Source of the DNA: Nelumbo lutea
Taxonomy: Eukaryota; Streptophyta; Magnoliopsida; Proteales; Nelumbonaceae
DNA: 64,000 bases
Reading direction: 5' to 3'
Assembly: GCA_022828595.1 (NCBI GenBank)
Contig: JAKGHH010000001.1
Span: 204,247,813 to 204,311,812 of the forward strand
Both the position numbers and the translations under genes were made by a program. Shown here piece after piece: positions 11,102 to 22,263 of the stretch. The notes beneath the pieces were generated by a model. That model searched no databases and was not told the origin of the DNA. It saw nothing but the letters and a program-made list of their open reading frames with translations. How positions within the stretch are numbered: the stretch's first letter is position 1; each line of letters starts with the position of its first letter.

Positions 11102-12030
11102 CCTTCCATTGAGGGTAGAGTGACTAAATACATGTTTTAGTACCTTAGGGAGCGATTATCTAGAAAACTTGGAGGTTGGAAAAAAGTTCTCTCTTTACTC
11201 GACCAGTTAACTCTTGTTAGCTCCACTGCTTCGATGATACCCCAATTTGTAATGAGGTTATTCAAAATCCCCAAATATATAATTGATGTGTTTGATAAAA
11301 TTTAGAGGGGCTTCATTTGGTCGAAGTCAAATTACAAGAAGCCTAACTGGAATAGAGTGTATACAACCAAAAAATTAGGGTGGCCTTGGTGTTAGAAACC
11401 TTAGATGGTTCAATAAGACTTACTCAATAAAATTAGGGTGGAAATTTCTTACTAAAAAGATAACCTATGGGTAAGAGTCGTTTCTAATAAGTAGTTAAAT
11501 AAGGAGAATTTTTGGGAGGTCAAAAGAAAAAATGGTATTTCATGGGCTTGGAGAAGGATTATTAGATCTATTGGTTGATGTTATGGGTCAAAAAAGAAAC
11601 ATTTGGAAGGAAAGTCTTATTAGATCCATGGTTCCAAACCATTCTTGGTATATAATCAAAACTATTTTAATCCCTTTAAATTGTGGAGAGGATAATTTGG
11701 TTTGGAATTTGACTTCAGATGGTAAGTTCTTTATTAAGACAGCTTACAATATGGAAAGTCATATTAGTTCAACAAATTATTCATATATTAGAGTTCTGAA
11801 TAGTGCTTGGAGAATTCGGGTTCCTCCAACATTGACGGTACTTGTAGTATTTGTGGTGAGATGGAAGACATTGACCATATATTTAAGAATTATTCATATG
11901 AAAAGTATATTTGGATGGCAGTTGAGCCTAATGTCTTTGGCCCTAGGGGTGATGCTGCCACTATGGTAAACTAATCGAGCCGTATCTCAAATAATTTCTC
12001 CATCATTGGGGAGCCTTTACAAGGAAAAGA
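11102..12030 (+). pseudogene. LINE RT/zf-RVT remnant, right half
   Basis: Continues the LINE interrupted at 616. RERLSRKLGGWKKVLSLL and TLVSSTASMIPQFVMRLFKIP are the post-RT blocks of L1-type elements. DNLVWNLTSDGKFFIKTAYN and SAWRIRVPPTLT (11532-11900) are the start of the zf-RVT region. Stops and frameshifts are frequent. No function remains. Confidence 0.75.
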
Positions 12031-12738
12031 GTGTTATAATCTTATGGTTCCTTTAGAAAAATAGAAACAATAATATTTTTAACAATAAATCCATTCCTCC
12101 CATCCTGCTAGATAGAGCAATGAATTACTTTATTGAGATAGAGAATTGCCATGAGATAGAGGGAAAATCAAATATGCATAAAAGATGGAATCTGACGAAA
12201 GAACACGATCAAGAGTAGTGTTTCACACAGATAAGGAAGTAGACTTCATGGAGGAAAGAAAAATCTTCTGAAGACCTCGGCAAATAATCTCATTCCAATA
12301 ACCCCGAAAGTCCAATCTGATTAGCATCATTCCATTCACTCAACACCCTTTCTTGGCTATAAATAAGCGTCCCACATTTGAGGTAAAGGACTTTTGGCTT
12401 TCCACTTACTCAACACCCTTTCTTGTTATCTCCTCGGTTTGGACCAGCATCCTTCCATTCTGTTCATCCCATCTGACCCCGTTCTCTTACTGACTTGAGC
12501 ATCGGAGTGTCTATTTGGAGAATAACTCCCTGGGCTCTAACCCCTTTGTCTAGTTGGCATGACCATCTAACTATGTTCTTGTTTGAGCTACCTTGGATCA
12601 GATAGCATCAGAATCCTATCATGTGGCATGGATCAAATCAAGGGTTCATTAAAATAATTTTTTCTGCTTCCCACAATATTGATGGTTGGTGTGCTATCGC
12701 TTATATTTCTAGGAACTATTTAGGAATGCGACCTTAAA
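12031..12738. other. Degenerate sequence between LINE pieces
   Basis: Probably further decayed LINE and unrelated sequence. Two copies of CACTCAACACCCTTTCTTG, about 65 bp apart (near 12336 and 12402), suggest a local duplication. No gene is seen. Confidence 0.4.
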
Positions 12739-13011
12739 GTGTACTACATACTATCAATGTTGCTAGAGCTTGAGCCGCTTGTGAAGCCCATAATATTGCC
12801 CTTCAGAGACTCTTCAATCATTCCTAAAGAGGATTCTAAGCTTGTTATCAATTGCTTAAGATCTATCACTAAGCCATGGAGGTTAACGAACATCATCAAA
12901 GATTGTAGACATGTAAGCTCACATCTAGATTATGGGTCATTTACTATCATGCTTTCAGGCAAGCAAATCGGTCCGATTGTCTGGTCCGATCCGGTTTTGG
13001 ACCAGTTTTAA
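12739..13011 (+). pseudogene. LINE C-terminal RNase H remnant
   Basis: EDSKLVINCLRS then KPWRLTNIIKDC matches the middle of the RNase H domain found at the C-terminus of plant L1-type LINEs. It has the same strand and order as the fragment at 11102-12030, so it is probably the same LINE. Confidence 0.6.
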
Positions 13012-14016
13012 AAACCATGGTTTTTCACAAGGGTTTCATTTCACAAGTGGGTTCCAATTCAAATGTTTCATTTTACTTAACGTTTTTTTTTAACACAAAA
13101 AAAAAAAAGAAAAAACCGAGATACAATTAAAGTGAATTGACTTCTTATTAAAATATTTTTATAATGACAACTGTATGACATCTTAAAAAAGAAATTAGCT
13201 TTTTAAAATTTCAATGTGTCATTTTAACTTAAGTGATTCAAGACCTTCAAAGCAATTCAAGAATCCTCAGTTTAACCATTCAAAAAACCTCTCCTTTTTC
13301 AAATCCCAAAGTTAATCATTATAAAACTAATTTTTTTGAAAACTAGCCTACTAAAATATAATTTTCTTATCCATTCCATTTATTTGCTGATGTGACGAAA
13401 ACAGAACACTGGTGAATTGCGCTCGTGCCAAACACCATACTTTCTGAGCACAAATCCGATTTTAATTGTTTCTTGTCCGTTCAAAATAGTGAAGTAAGGT
13501 TTTGGAACTGTTGTTGACCTGGACGGTCAGATAGTTTGGCTTAATAACCGTTTAGGCAACTAATTCCATTTTCCCCCAAACCCTGTTTTAGTAAAAAATT
13601 ATTGAAAAAATCAACAACCCATTTAATAGTTTTTTATTATTTTTTTTAATTTTAATTATTTTTTTAATTTATTTATCAGAATGAACGGTCTGTTCAAATC
13701 AGACGGTCAGACCATCAACCTGAAAACAGTGACCAAAACGGTTCTATTTCTGTATCGTTTTTTAGAGTCACGTTCTGTGCACCCATGGGTGCACTGGACG
13801 AGTGCACCTTCCAATGAGAGACAAACACGTCATCTCATCTGTATTAACCACGAATTAAGGGAGACTTTCTCCGTTACCAGTCGTTCGGCTGGTTGAACCG
13901 ACCACAAAACACGATTTAGTGAGAAAGATGTGGTGAACAAACACCAACCGGCGCCGGTGGCGACCAACTGGGGATTCAGCCGGGCACGACGATGATGTGT
14001 TAAGAGACATGGTTAT
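13012..14016. other. AT-rich intergenic sequence
   Basis: No gene is seen. Short GGTCCGAT/GGACCAG and CAGACGGTCAGACC phrases recur, as in decayed nonautonomous transposons, but I cannot set borders. Confidence 0.4.
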
Positions 14017-15027
14017 TGATGATGCACAATCTGGCCGGTCTTAGCTGTCAATGATCTTGCCTCTGAACTGAGTAACAGGGACCTGAAACGGAAGGAGAAG
14101 AGAAGCTCCGGGGAGAACCCGACGTAAGGGCTCCGAAGCTCAAGTTAGAATCCTTCAAAGGCAAGATAAACCAGATAGCGCAAAAGTTAGCATACCTCAT
14201 TCCTGGGGGTAGGAGCCTTTTATAACCACCTCGCGCACTCACTTCCAAGCTTTCGTCAGATCGGGCATGATTACTTCTGAACTCCTGCCAGTTCGGCTGT
14301 CATTTCCTCTGGCCGGACAGAACCGCCACTGCCCCTTTTGTCGGAGCCGTCTCTGCGGCTAGTGACAACGGTTGCAGGTGGCGGTAGCAGGAAGCCGTTT
14401 GAAGTGCGGCTGTCAAGCGTCAGATCCCAAATCAGTCAGGTGCGTCGCTCTTGGATACGGACGTCCTTGGTGTCGGGTACGTTTGGTCAGCCTAGTGTTT
14501 CGGAAGCGAAGTGTTGGAGTGGCGAGCGAGGTGTCTTGAGTTCGGCTTGGAGTGTTCTGAGCTGCCATGGGCTAGCTCGGGTCAGCTTTGTGAGGCTTGG
14601 GGCCCAGTATAGTTCGTGCTCCTTGCAGGGAGCTCGGGTTCTCAGTAGGGAGCTCGCTCTTAATAGGGAGCTCAAGCTCCTAGTAGGGAGCTTGCTCTTA
14701 ATAGGGAGCTCGGACTTAGGAGCTCGGGTTCTTACTTAGGGAGCTCGGGCCCTTAACAGGGAGCTCGCTCTTAACAGGGAGCTCGGGCTCCTAGTAGGGA
14801 GCTCGGACTCAGTAGGAAGCTCGCTCTTAATAAGGAGCTCGGGCTCCTAGTAGGGAGCTCGGACTCTTGGCAGGGAGCTCGGACTCAGTAGAGCGGTCTG
14901 GAGTTCGAGCTCGGTAGTGAGCTTGGACTTGCTTCCGATGTTCGCTTCGGGCACTCTACCGTCCCGAGTTGCTCGCCTTTGCCACGTGTTAGGCAATTGC
15001 GAGGTCGGGCCAAATTTCCCTTCATCA
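14017..15027 (-). repeat. Element 2 LTR (3' LTR in element orientation)
   Basis: 1011 bp, from TGATGATGCACAATCTGG to TTCCCTTCATCA. Minus-strand TATA motif TTATAAAA at 14218-14225. It contains a 14-copy GGGAGCTC array. It is about 53 bp longer than the other LTR, almost all of which is three extra array units. Confidence 0.92.
14627..14894. repeat. GGGAGCTC minisatellite in the LTR, 14 units
   Basis: Units of 15-20 bp start with GGGAGCTC (variants GGAAGCTC, AGGAGCTC, GGGAGCTT) and end CTTAATA, CCTAGTA, CTCAGTA or similar. Unit types alternate, giving a 38-bp higher-order period in places. It lies in U3, upstream of the LTR TATA box. Confidence 0.9.
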
Positions 15028-15045
15028 ATTGCCCCCCACTCCCTG
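15028..15045 (-). other. Polypurine tract of element 2
   Basis: Read on the - strand: AGGGAGTGGGGGGCAAT next to the LTR start. Nearly identical to element 1. Confidence 0.8.
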
Positions 15046-15400
15046 CGACAACAGTCCTGTCTTGGCGCAGGGAGTTCGTAAGGTAGCAGGATGGTTTTGG
15101 TCCGTGCTGAGGGCGCTCGATTTAATTTGACTTTCAAAAAAGGGCACGCGTTTGGGAGACGTGACGGCAGTCGTTCGAGAGTTGGGCTGCAGACGCTTTT
15201 ATTGCGAGGAGACGTGCGCCGACACCCCGTCAGTTTCGAGAAGGTGCGTACTGACACCTGTCCTCTGACAGGACGTGCGCAACGCTCCGTTAGTTTTTGA
15301 AAGACGTGCACTGATTGGTCTCGGAAGACGTGCGGTTTAGCGCGGCTGCGGGCCGTTGGATTGGTTTCGATCTGGGCCGTCGCTTTCTGGCCGCTGTGGA

Positions 15401-15408
15401 TATAAATA
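15401..15408 (+). promoter_or_regulatory. TATA box of the antisense gene, element 2
   Basis: TATAAATA, followed by GCGCGCGG, 202 bp before the ATG at 15603. It matches the TATAAACAGCG of element 1 in position and context although the surrounding DNA has diverged. Confidence 0.65.
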
Positions 15409-15602
15409 GCGCGCGGGGGGGGCATCCTTGCTACTGTTGTACATCTTGAGCTCGCGCTTAAGTTTCAGCTCGCGTCTAGGTTTTTCAGCTCGTGTCTAGG
15501 TTTTTCAGCTCGCGTCCCAGGTTCCTTGCTTATTCGAGCTTTCATGGTCTGCTTCAGTCTTCTTCCCGGGTGAGTGCTTTTGGAATCCCGTTCCGTTTCC
15601 CG

Positions 15603-17484
15603 ATGTCTAGTTTGGAGGGTTCAGACTGTTCAAGCGGGTCTGATGTAGGTTCTACGAACCAGTTTGCGTCCCCCGGTAGTTCAAGTGAGCCCGATGTAGG
15701 TCCTGAGGAAGGGGTCGGGCCTACAGCCCGAGGTGCTTCGGGTAGGTCGACGTCCACCTCCCGTCGTGGCCGGGTTGTAGATCAGTTCGGCCCTTTGACT
15801 ATGACGCCTGAGGAACTTCAATCCCTCGTAGACTACTATGACTTGCCCGGGGAGCACGGTTACTTCATCCCTATGGGCAGCTTCCCTTCGGAACATGGTC
15901 CTAATGAGATCGTGATTTTCCGAGAACAGCTTGCTACGGGGCTGCGACTGCCCTTTCATCCTCTTCTCGTCGAGGTTCTGAACCACTTCAGTGTGACGGT
16001 CGGCCAGCTTCACCCGAACTCTATTAGAAATTTAGTGGGGACGATCTCCTTATTTTGTGACAAGAACTTTCCTTTGGATCTGGAGATTTTCTCCTCTATT
16101 TTAATGCTGAAAAAACAAGCGGGTCCCCTTCCTGGGCGTAGGCGGGCATACTACCTGTCTCCTCGCCTGGGCTTCAAGCTCTTACACGGACTCCCCAATA
16201 AGGTCCCGGCGTGGAAGCGGGACTATTTCGGGGTGCGAAGTGCGCTGGGGTGGCCATTTTAGACCGGCTGGGGGATGGCTGCTCCCGATTCCGGCATCAC
16301 ACTTGATAAGGAGACGGCAAAGGGCCTCCGGCAATGGGCGCGGCTTGGGCTGGATTGTCAATGGTATCTGACGGAGGCCAAGCTTATTGCTGCGGGCCTG
16401 AGTTCGGATAGGTTCTTTCCCTAGTGATCCTGTCATGCTCTTCTTTTATGTCTTACTGATGCCGAACTCCTTTTCGCAGGTACGATGGACTCTCGAGGGA
16501 CCCGAGGTGGGCACTTGTTCCAGGGCATGAAGAGGAGAAAACGGGTGGCTAAGCGAGCTCGCGCCGAGCCATCCCAGGGTGCGGAGCCCGAGGTGCCGGA
16601 TTATCCGGCAGAGGAGCCCGAGATGGTTCCTCCTATGCAGGAGCCGGCGGGGGCTCCTTATGCCGAAACCACACACACGGGGGCTCCCGCTTACTCCGAG
16701 TCTGCCCATACGCGAGCTGGTGCATCGAGCTCGGAGGCCCTGGGGGACTTCAGGAGCGTGCTGTCGCCTGTTCATGCTCTTCAACGGAGTAAGGAGGCGA
16801 TGTTTCCCGAGGAAGTTGTAGCGTGGACCGAGCTCCCTCTGCACCAAGTGGCCTGCCGTACTGTTACTCATGCCATGGTGGTGAGTGCTCCCTTCTTTGG
16901 AGTTCGACTTTTATTCTTCTATTCGTTCCATTGATCCTGTTTTCCTTTGATAGGTGAACTCTTCCATTCACGCCTTGGCGAACCAGGTGGAGAGATGCTC
17001 GAGGCAGGCGCGAGCTGCCGAGGAGAATGCTCGTGCTGCTGAGGCTGCTGCTCGCCTCACACGGTCTAGGTAGGCGAGGTCTCAGAGAGATGCCAAGGCC
17101 ATGGGAGTGGTGGTGAAGCATATGGCGGAATTAAAGCTGGACCTGGAGCAACAGGTCGAGTATCTTCAGGAGGATATCAGGGAGAGGACTCAGATCTTCT
17201 CTCAAGGCATCGAAGACGCGAAGAAGAAAGCTATCAGTGATTACATTGCTTCGCCGGATTTCGATGATCTGATGGTGGACTCCTACAGGAGGGGTTTCAA
17301 GCTAAGCCGGTGGATGATCCGGAATACGTACCCCGACCTCGATATCAGTGCCATATCCACTTCGTGCATTACTCAAGAGATGGCTAATGCTGCGGATGCC
17401 GAACCGGACTCCGAGGGGGAGGCAGGTCCTTCGGGCGTTGTCGAAGTGGCTTTTGATAATAATGAAGTGGCCCCTGGCTTGTAA
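15603..17484 (+). pseudogene. Antisense Transposase_28-like gene of element 2, broken
   Basis: Exons 15603-16407, 16480-16880 and 16954-17484. The start ATGTCTAG matches element 1; an in-frame ATG further upstream (15492) lacks support. Exon 1 has LPFHPLLVEVLNHFSVTVGQ and LHPNSIRNLVGTISLF (Transposase_28 type). Exon 2 has MKRRKRVAKRARAE (nuclear-signal-like). Exon 3 has a coiled coil, YRRGFKLSRWMIRNTYPDLD and an acidic tail. Stops occur at 16260 (TAG) and 17071 (TAG). At the first donor the expected GTAGGT reads ATAGGT, a probable splice-site mutation; the acceptor CGCAG is intact. Intron 2 (GTGAGT...GATAG) is intact. The role is unknown; nuclear location is inferred from the basic motif. Confidence 0.82.
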
Positions 17485-17518
17485 TGGCTTTTTTTTTTGA
17501 ATGTACACATCTATCTGA

Positions 17519-17524
17519 AATGAA
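17519..17524 (+). terminator. Poly(A)-like signal AATGAA, antisense gene
   Basis: AATGAA 35 bp after the stop at 17484, within a T-rich stretch. Same motif as downstream of the element 1 copy. Confidence 0.4.
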
Positions 17525-17713
17525 ATGGCTTTTGTTCAAGTCTGGTTGTCTTCGAGCTGCGTTTTTTGCCAAACTGACCATTTCGGTCCTTTAGTTCGTT
17601 TTCTGACGGCTGTTTTTTTGGATCGTCGTCGAGCTGCATTTTTTTGCCGAACTGACCATTTCGGTCCTTCAGTCCGTTTTCTACCTAGGCTTCGGGGTGC
17701 TTGCCTAGGTGGT

Positions 17714-18172
17714 TTATAGGTAGTATCTTCTTAAGTTGACGACATTCCATGCTCGGGGTACTTGTTTTCCTTCTAGGGTTCCGAGCTCGTATGCTCCCCC
17801 ACCGAGTGCTTTCATTACTCTGTAGGGTCCTTCCCAGTTTGGTCCAAGTTTCCCTACGCCGGGTTCGGGCACCATGACCTTATGGAGAACCAGGTCGCCG
17901 ACGCGGAAGTTCCTCTTCTTTACTCGCGCGTTGTAGTACCGAGCTACCTTTTGTTGGTAGGCCGCAGTTCGGATGTGCGCGAGGTCTCTCACTTCGTCTA
18001 GTAGGTCGAGGTTGGTGCGTAATTCGCCCTCGTTTGTCTGTTCGTCGTACGCTTCTAGTCGCAACGTAGGCACTTCGATTTCCGCCGGGATCACTGCTTC
18101 GGTGCCGTAGGTGAGGTTAAAGGGGGTCTCCTGTGGCGGTTTTTTCCGTGGTTCGGTGTGCCCATAGAGCAC
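17714..18172 (-). pseudogene. Integrase C-terminal part of element 2
   Basis: Contains FNLTYGTEAVIPAEIEVP, VARYYNARVKKRNFRVGDLV and GPNWEGPYRV (GPY/F motif), ending NVVNLRRYYL. No chromodomain follows. It is separated from the core by a frameshift near 18172-18204. The stop is 230 bp from the stop of the convergent antisense gene. Confidence 0.85.
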
Positions 18173-18203
18173 TTGGTAGTTCGTCTGCCCACAAACCTTT
18201 GGC

Positions 18204-19205
18204 TCAGTCCAATCGCGCTTTCAGCCTGCGGAGGATGGCTCTGTTCATTACTTCTGTTTGGCCATTTGCGTGTGGGTGTGCGACCGATGTGAAGTTCTGA
18301 CTAATTCCCATACTTCGGCACCATTCTTGGAACTTGATATCTTCGAACTGTTTGCCGTTGTCGGAGATCAGTACCCGAGGTAGCCCGAAGCGACATACAA
18401 TGTTCTTCCAAAAGAAGTTTTGTATGTTTCGGGCTGTAACTATTGCCAGGGGTTCGACTTCTATCCACTTTGTGAAATAATCTACTACCACCACTAGGAA
18501 TTTTCTCCCGCCTGTCGCTGGTGGGAATGGCCCCAGGAGGTCGATCCCCATTGGGCGAAGGGCCATGGGCTGGTGAGGTATTTGAGATCGGTAGCGGGCT
18601 GATGGTGGATGCTGGCATGCTTCTGACACTTGTCGCATTTTCTGACGAGCTCGATTGCCTCTGTCTTCATCGTTGGCCAATAGTATCCTTGTCGAAGTGC
18701 CTTTTGGGCGAGGGCTCTGCCCCAGGTGTCCGCCGCACAAGCCTTCATGGATGTCGCGGAGTACCAGCTCGGCTTCGGCTGGGCGCAAGCATCGCAGATA
18801 GGGGAGCGTGTAGGATCGTCGGTACAACCGTTCGTCTATCATGACGTATTTGGCTGCCTGGTGCTGCACCCTCTTGGCTGCGTTGCGGTCCGCGGGGAGG
18901 GTTCCGTCTAACAGGAAGCTCGCGAGTGGGTCGATCCAGCTCGGCTCTGCTTCGGTGATGGGAGCGACCTCTTCTGCCCCACCGAGAATGCTGGGCCGAG
19001 GTAAGTCCTCTACGTACACGATTCTCCTGGCGTTGTGGCTCGTGCTAGCCAGTCGGGACAGGGCGTCGGCCTCAGCGTTCTCTGACCTCGGGATTTGCTT
19101 GATGAAGTGTGACTGGAAGTTGAGCAGAGCTTCCTTTACTTTTGCCAAGTACGCAATCATAGTGAGCTCGCGTGCTTCGTACTCGCCTGTAACTTGGTTG
19201 ACCAC
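18204..19205 (-). pseudogene. Integrase core of element 2
   Basis: Begins with the tether from the second RNase H (VTGEYEARELTMIAYLAKV, ENAEADALSRLAS). It has GIDLLGPFPPATGG (Asp), LPRVLISDNGKQF (Asp) and HANGQTEVMNRAIL (Glu), so the D,D,E triad is intact. Between about 18550 and 18750 the zinc-binding part is out of frame here; the correct reading with VRKCDKCQKH lies in the overlapping frame at 18494-18748. That implies two compensating indels. It integrates element cDNA in intact relatives. Confidence 0.87.
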
Positions 19206-19208
19206 GAG

Positions 19209-19598
19209 CTAGGAATCACTGCAGATAACCATGTGCTTTGCTCCGACCTTGTGCGCTAGGTTTAGCCCGGCTATCAGTGCCTCGTATTCCGCCTTGTTGT
19301 TGGATGCCGCGAACTCAAAGCGTAGTGCGTATTCCAGTTTTGTTCCGCTCGGGCCGCGTAGCACTATTCCAGCCCCGCTACCTTGTTGGTTCGAGGAGCC
19401 ATCTACGTGAAGGATCCAGGGCTCCTCATCCCAGTTTGCGCTTGGTCTAACCAGGAGGGATGCCACACTGGCTGCTACTTCACGGGGTTCGGACTCGTTT
19501 GGCTTGGGAGCTCCGAGTTCGCCCGAACTGGGGATCTCGGGCTCGACCGGCTCGGGGGCTTCGAGGCTAAACGTGCATTCTGCGATAAAATCTGCCAA
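19209..19598 (-). pseudogene. Second (archaeal-type) RNase H of element 2
   Basis: WILHVDGSSNQQGSGAGIVL, then ASNNKAEYEALIAGL and MVICSDS. A TAG interrupts SDS-LVVNQVTGEY at the C-terminal end. Tat-lineage hallmark. Confidence 0.82.
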
Positions 19599-19599
19599 G

Positions 19600-20255
19600 G
19601 CTTGGGCCTTAATGGCAGTTCTTGGCTTGTACTAGAGATCGTACTCGCTGAGTTCGATGGCCCACTTCGTCAGTCGGCCGGAAACCTCAGGTTTGAGTAA
19701 AACTTGTCTGAGAGGTTTGTCGGTCAGGACGATGACGGTGTGAGCCTGGAAGTACGGGCGGAGTTTTCCGTGCTGCTACCACCAGTGCATACGCTAGCTT
19801 TTCTATCTACGGGTACCTTGTCTCTGCTCCCTGCAAGATTTTACTAACATAATATATGGGTCGTTGGACCCGGTCTGCTTCCTTTACTAGTATCGAACTG
19901 ACCACACTCGTCGCTAGTCGAGAGGTACAGTTCTAAGATTTCGCCTTCCTCGGGCCTAGCTAAGGTTGGCACACTGGCGAGGTAGCCTTTTAGCTCGTCA
20001 AACGCGAGCTGACAGTCTTGGGTCCATTCGAACCCTTTGCCTTTTGATTGCTTTGAAGAAGGGTAGGCAGCGATCTGCTGACTTAGACATGAAGCGGCTT
20101 AGAGCGGCTATGCGGCCGTTTAGCCTCTGGACTTCTTTTATTTTCCGAGGTGGTCTCATATCTAGGATGGCTTTTATTTTGTCCGGGTTGGCCTCGATAC
20201 CGCGTCGATTGACAACGTAGCCCAGGAATTGCCCGAGGTGACGCCAAAGACACAT
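19600..20255 (-). pseudogene. RT connection and RNase H of element 2
   Basis: FLGYVVNRRGIEANPDKIKA, MRPPRKIKEVQRLNGRIAAL and SKSADRCLPFFKAIK follow the palm. The normal RNase H follows in several frames down to about 19620. At least three frameshifts occur within this stretch. Confidence 0.75.
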
Positions 20256-20329
20256 TTGTTGGGGTTCAATTTCATGTTATACTGACGCAGGATTTGGAAG
20301 ACAGAATCTAAGTCTTGTATTAATTCTTG

Positions 20330-20566
20330 TTAAAACTGTGTTTTGACGACCATGTCGTCTACATAGCACTCTATCTTTTTGCCGATCAGGGGCCGAAACA
20401 GCCTATTTACAAGTCTTTGAAAGGTCGCCCCGGCGTTTTTTAACCCGAAGGGCATGACCTTGTAACAGTATAGACCGAACTCGGTTATGAAGCTGGTTTT
20501 TTCCTCATCGGATTGGTCCATCCAGATTTGGTTGTAGCCTGAGTAGGCATCCAGGAAGCTTAGCAA
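20330..20566 (-). pseudogene. RT palm of element 2 with YVDD
   Basis: FLDAYSGYNQIWMDQ, KVMPFGLKNAGATFQRLVNR and IECYVDDMVVKTQF. The catalytic YVDD lies at 20354-20365. A stop follows KTQF, and a frameshift at about 20560 separates this piece from the RT N-terminus. It copies RNA into DNA in intact relatives. Confidence 0.88.
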
Positions 20567-22263
20567 TTCATGTCCCGAGGTCGCGTGTCCACTAGGCGGT
20601 CGATCCTAGGAAGGGGGAAGCAGTCTTTCGGGCAAGCTCGGTTCAGGTCGGTGTAGTCGACGCACATGCGCCACTTGTAGTTCGCCTTTTTCACCAGCAC
20701 AGGGTTGGCCACCCAGCTCGGGTAATGGACCTCCCTTATGAAGTCTGCCGCGAGGAGCTTCTCGACTTCCTCATCGACCGCTTTCCAGCGCTCTGGGGCT
20801 AAGTTCCGTTTCTTCTGTCTAACGGGTCTGACTAAAGGGTCAGTGTTAAGTTTGTGAGTTATAAGACCAGGGTCAATACCGGGCATATCGGCCAGTACCA
20901 TGCAAAAATATCTAAATTTTGGAAGTAAAAAACTTACCAGTTCGGCCCGTAGGGGTTCTTTAACAGAAGCACCAATCTGGACTGCGCGAGCTGGGTCCGT
21001 AGGCGAGGTCGGGAACGCGACTGTTTCTTCTGTGGGCGAGGCTCGTTCTTCGCCTTGCTCCGTGGGCCGCTCCAGATCGAGGTCGCCGGCCGGCTTGGAC
21101 TTACCCTTTAGGGCGGCAACGTAGCACTTGTGGGACTCGAGCTGGTCGCCCCGCACTACCCCCACACCGAAGTCTGTAGGGAACTTCATGGCCAAATAGT
21201 AGGTGGAGACCACCGCCCGCAGGATATGCGTGATTGGCCGCCCTATTATGGCATTGTATGGGGAGGGGGTCGCGACCACCAGGAAGTCGTGGTTGAGTCT
21301 GACCGCACAAGGCCACGTGCCGACTTCCACGGGCACCGTTATTTTTCCAAGGGGCCTGACTTCCTCCCCGCTGAAGCCCACCAGGGGAGTGCTTGCAGGT
21401 TTTAGTTCGCTCCTTGGCAGCTGTAGCCGATCAAATGCCGATTTGAAGAGGATGTCCGCCGAGCTACCTGAATCTACGGGCACGTGCCTAACCTCAAAGT
21501 CGCTGATCCTTAGTTTAATGACAAGCGCGTCATCGTGAGGGTAGCGAACTCCTCGCGCGTCGTCTTCTGTGAAGAGAATTGGCTCTTCGGTCTTTGATCT
21601 TTTCGGAGGGTTCCGCTCCTCGAGGACTGCTTCGCGAACTGACGTCCGGGCCACCGCCGATGTGCGCCCTGCTACTACCGAACCTCCCACAATTACATGG
21701 ATGGTTCCCCGAATTGGCCTCTCTGCTGGAGGCTGTCGCTGCATCGGTTCGGCAGGCCTGCTGCTAGTCTCGGGGGCGTCCTTTTCGTGCTCGCCTGGCC
21801 GATCCGCTTTATTGCTATTATTGTTGTGCTGTACAAACTTCCTTAAGTATCCGCGACGGATGAGCCCCTCTATTTCGTCTCGGAGGTTATTGCACTGCTT
21901 GGTACTATGACCGTGGTCCCTATGGAAACTACAATACAAATTCTTGTTTCTTTCGTTCGGATTTCCCTTTAGGCGGGGTGGCCATTTCACGTACGGGGCG
22001 TCCTTAATCGTCATTAAGATCTCGGTCCGCCTCGTGTTCAGTGGCGTGTAATCCGTCCGAACTGGCAGGGGAGCTCGGAACGACTGGTTCAGTTTCGGGT
22101 CCCGGGCCGGGTTTTTTCGGTCGGTTGAGTTAGAGGGCTCGCCCTCCCTCTTTCTTTTCTCGTTCCCGCCCTCGGTTCGCTGGTTGATTTCCTCCTCCGT
22201 CCTCATGAACTTGTTCGCGAGCTTGAGGAACTCGGCCACGGTCGCGGGTTGGTTGGCTACCAT
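20560..22263 (-). pseudogene. Gag C-terminus, protease and RT N-terminus of element 2
   Basis: A 567-codon open stretch. In order: TEEEINQR region of Gag; zinc-knuckle-like CSFHRDHGHSTKQC; protease loop VDSGSSADIL (catalytic Asp intact); a linker with ATPSPYNAIIGRPI; then the RT fingers with ANPVLVKKANYKWRMCVDYT and DLNRACPKDCFPLPRIDRLV. It ends by frameshift in the palm. Gag, protease and RT in one frame implies a single Gag-Pol polyprotein in the ancestral element. Confidence 0.87.

Noticed and set aside
14627..14894. CRISPR-like regular spacing
   Set aside because: This is a plant nuclear genome, and the units are contiguous 15-20 bp repeats without unique spacers.
14338..15425. Open frames over the GGGAGCTC array and LTR of element 2
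   Set aside because: Repeat-driven; the copy in the other LTR (23957-24376) follows from LTR duplication, not from gene conservation.
15492..15602. Upstream ATG extending the element 2 antisense protein by 37 residues
   Set aside because: No counterpart in element 1; the internal ATG is the conserved one.
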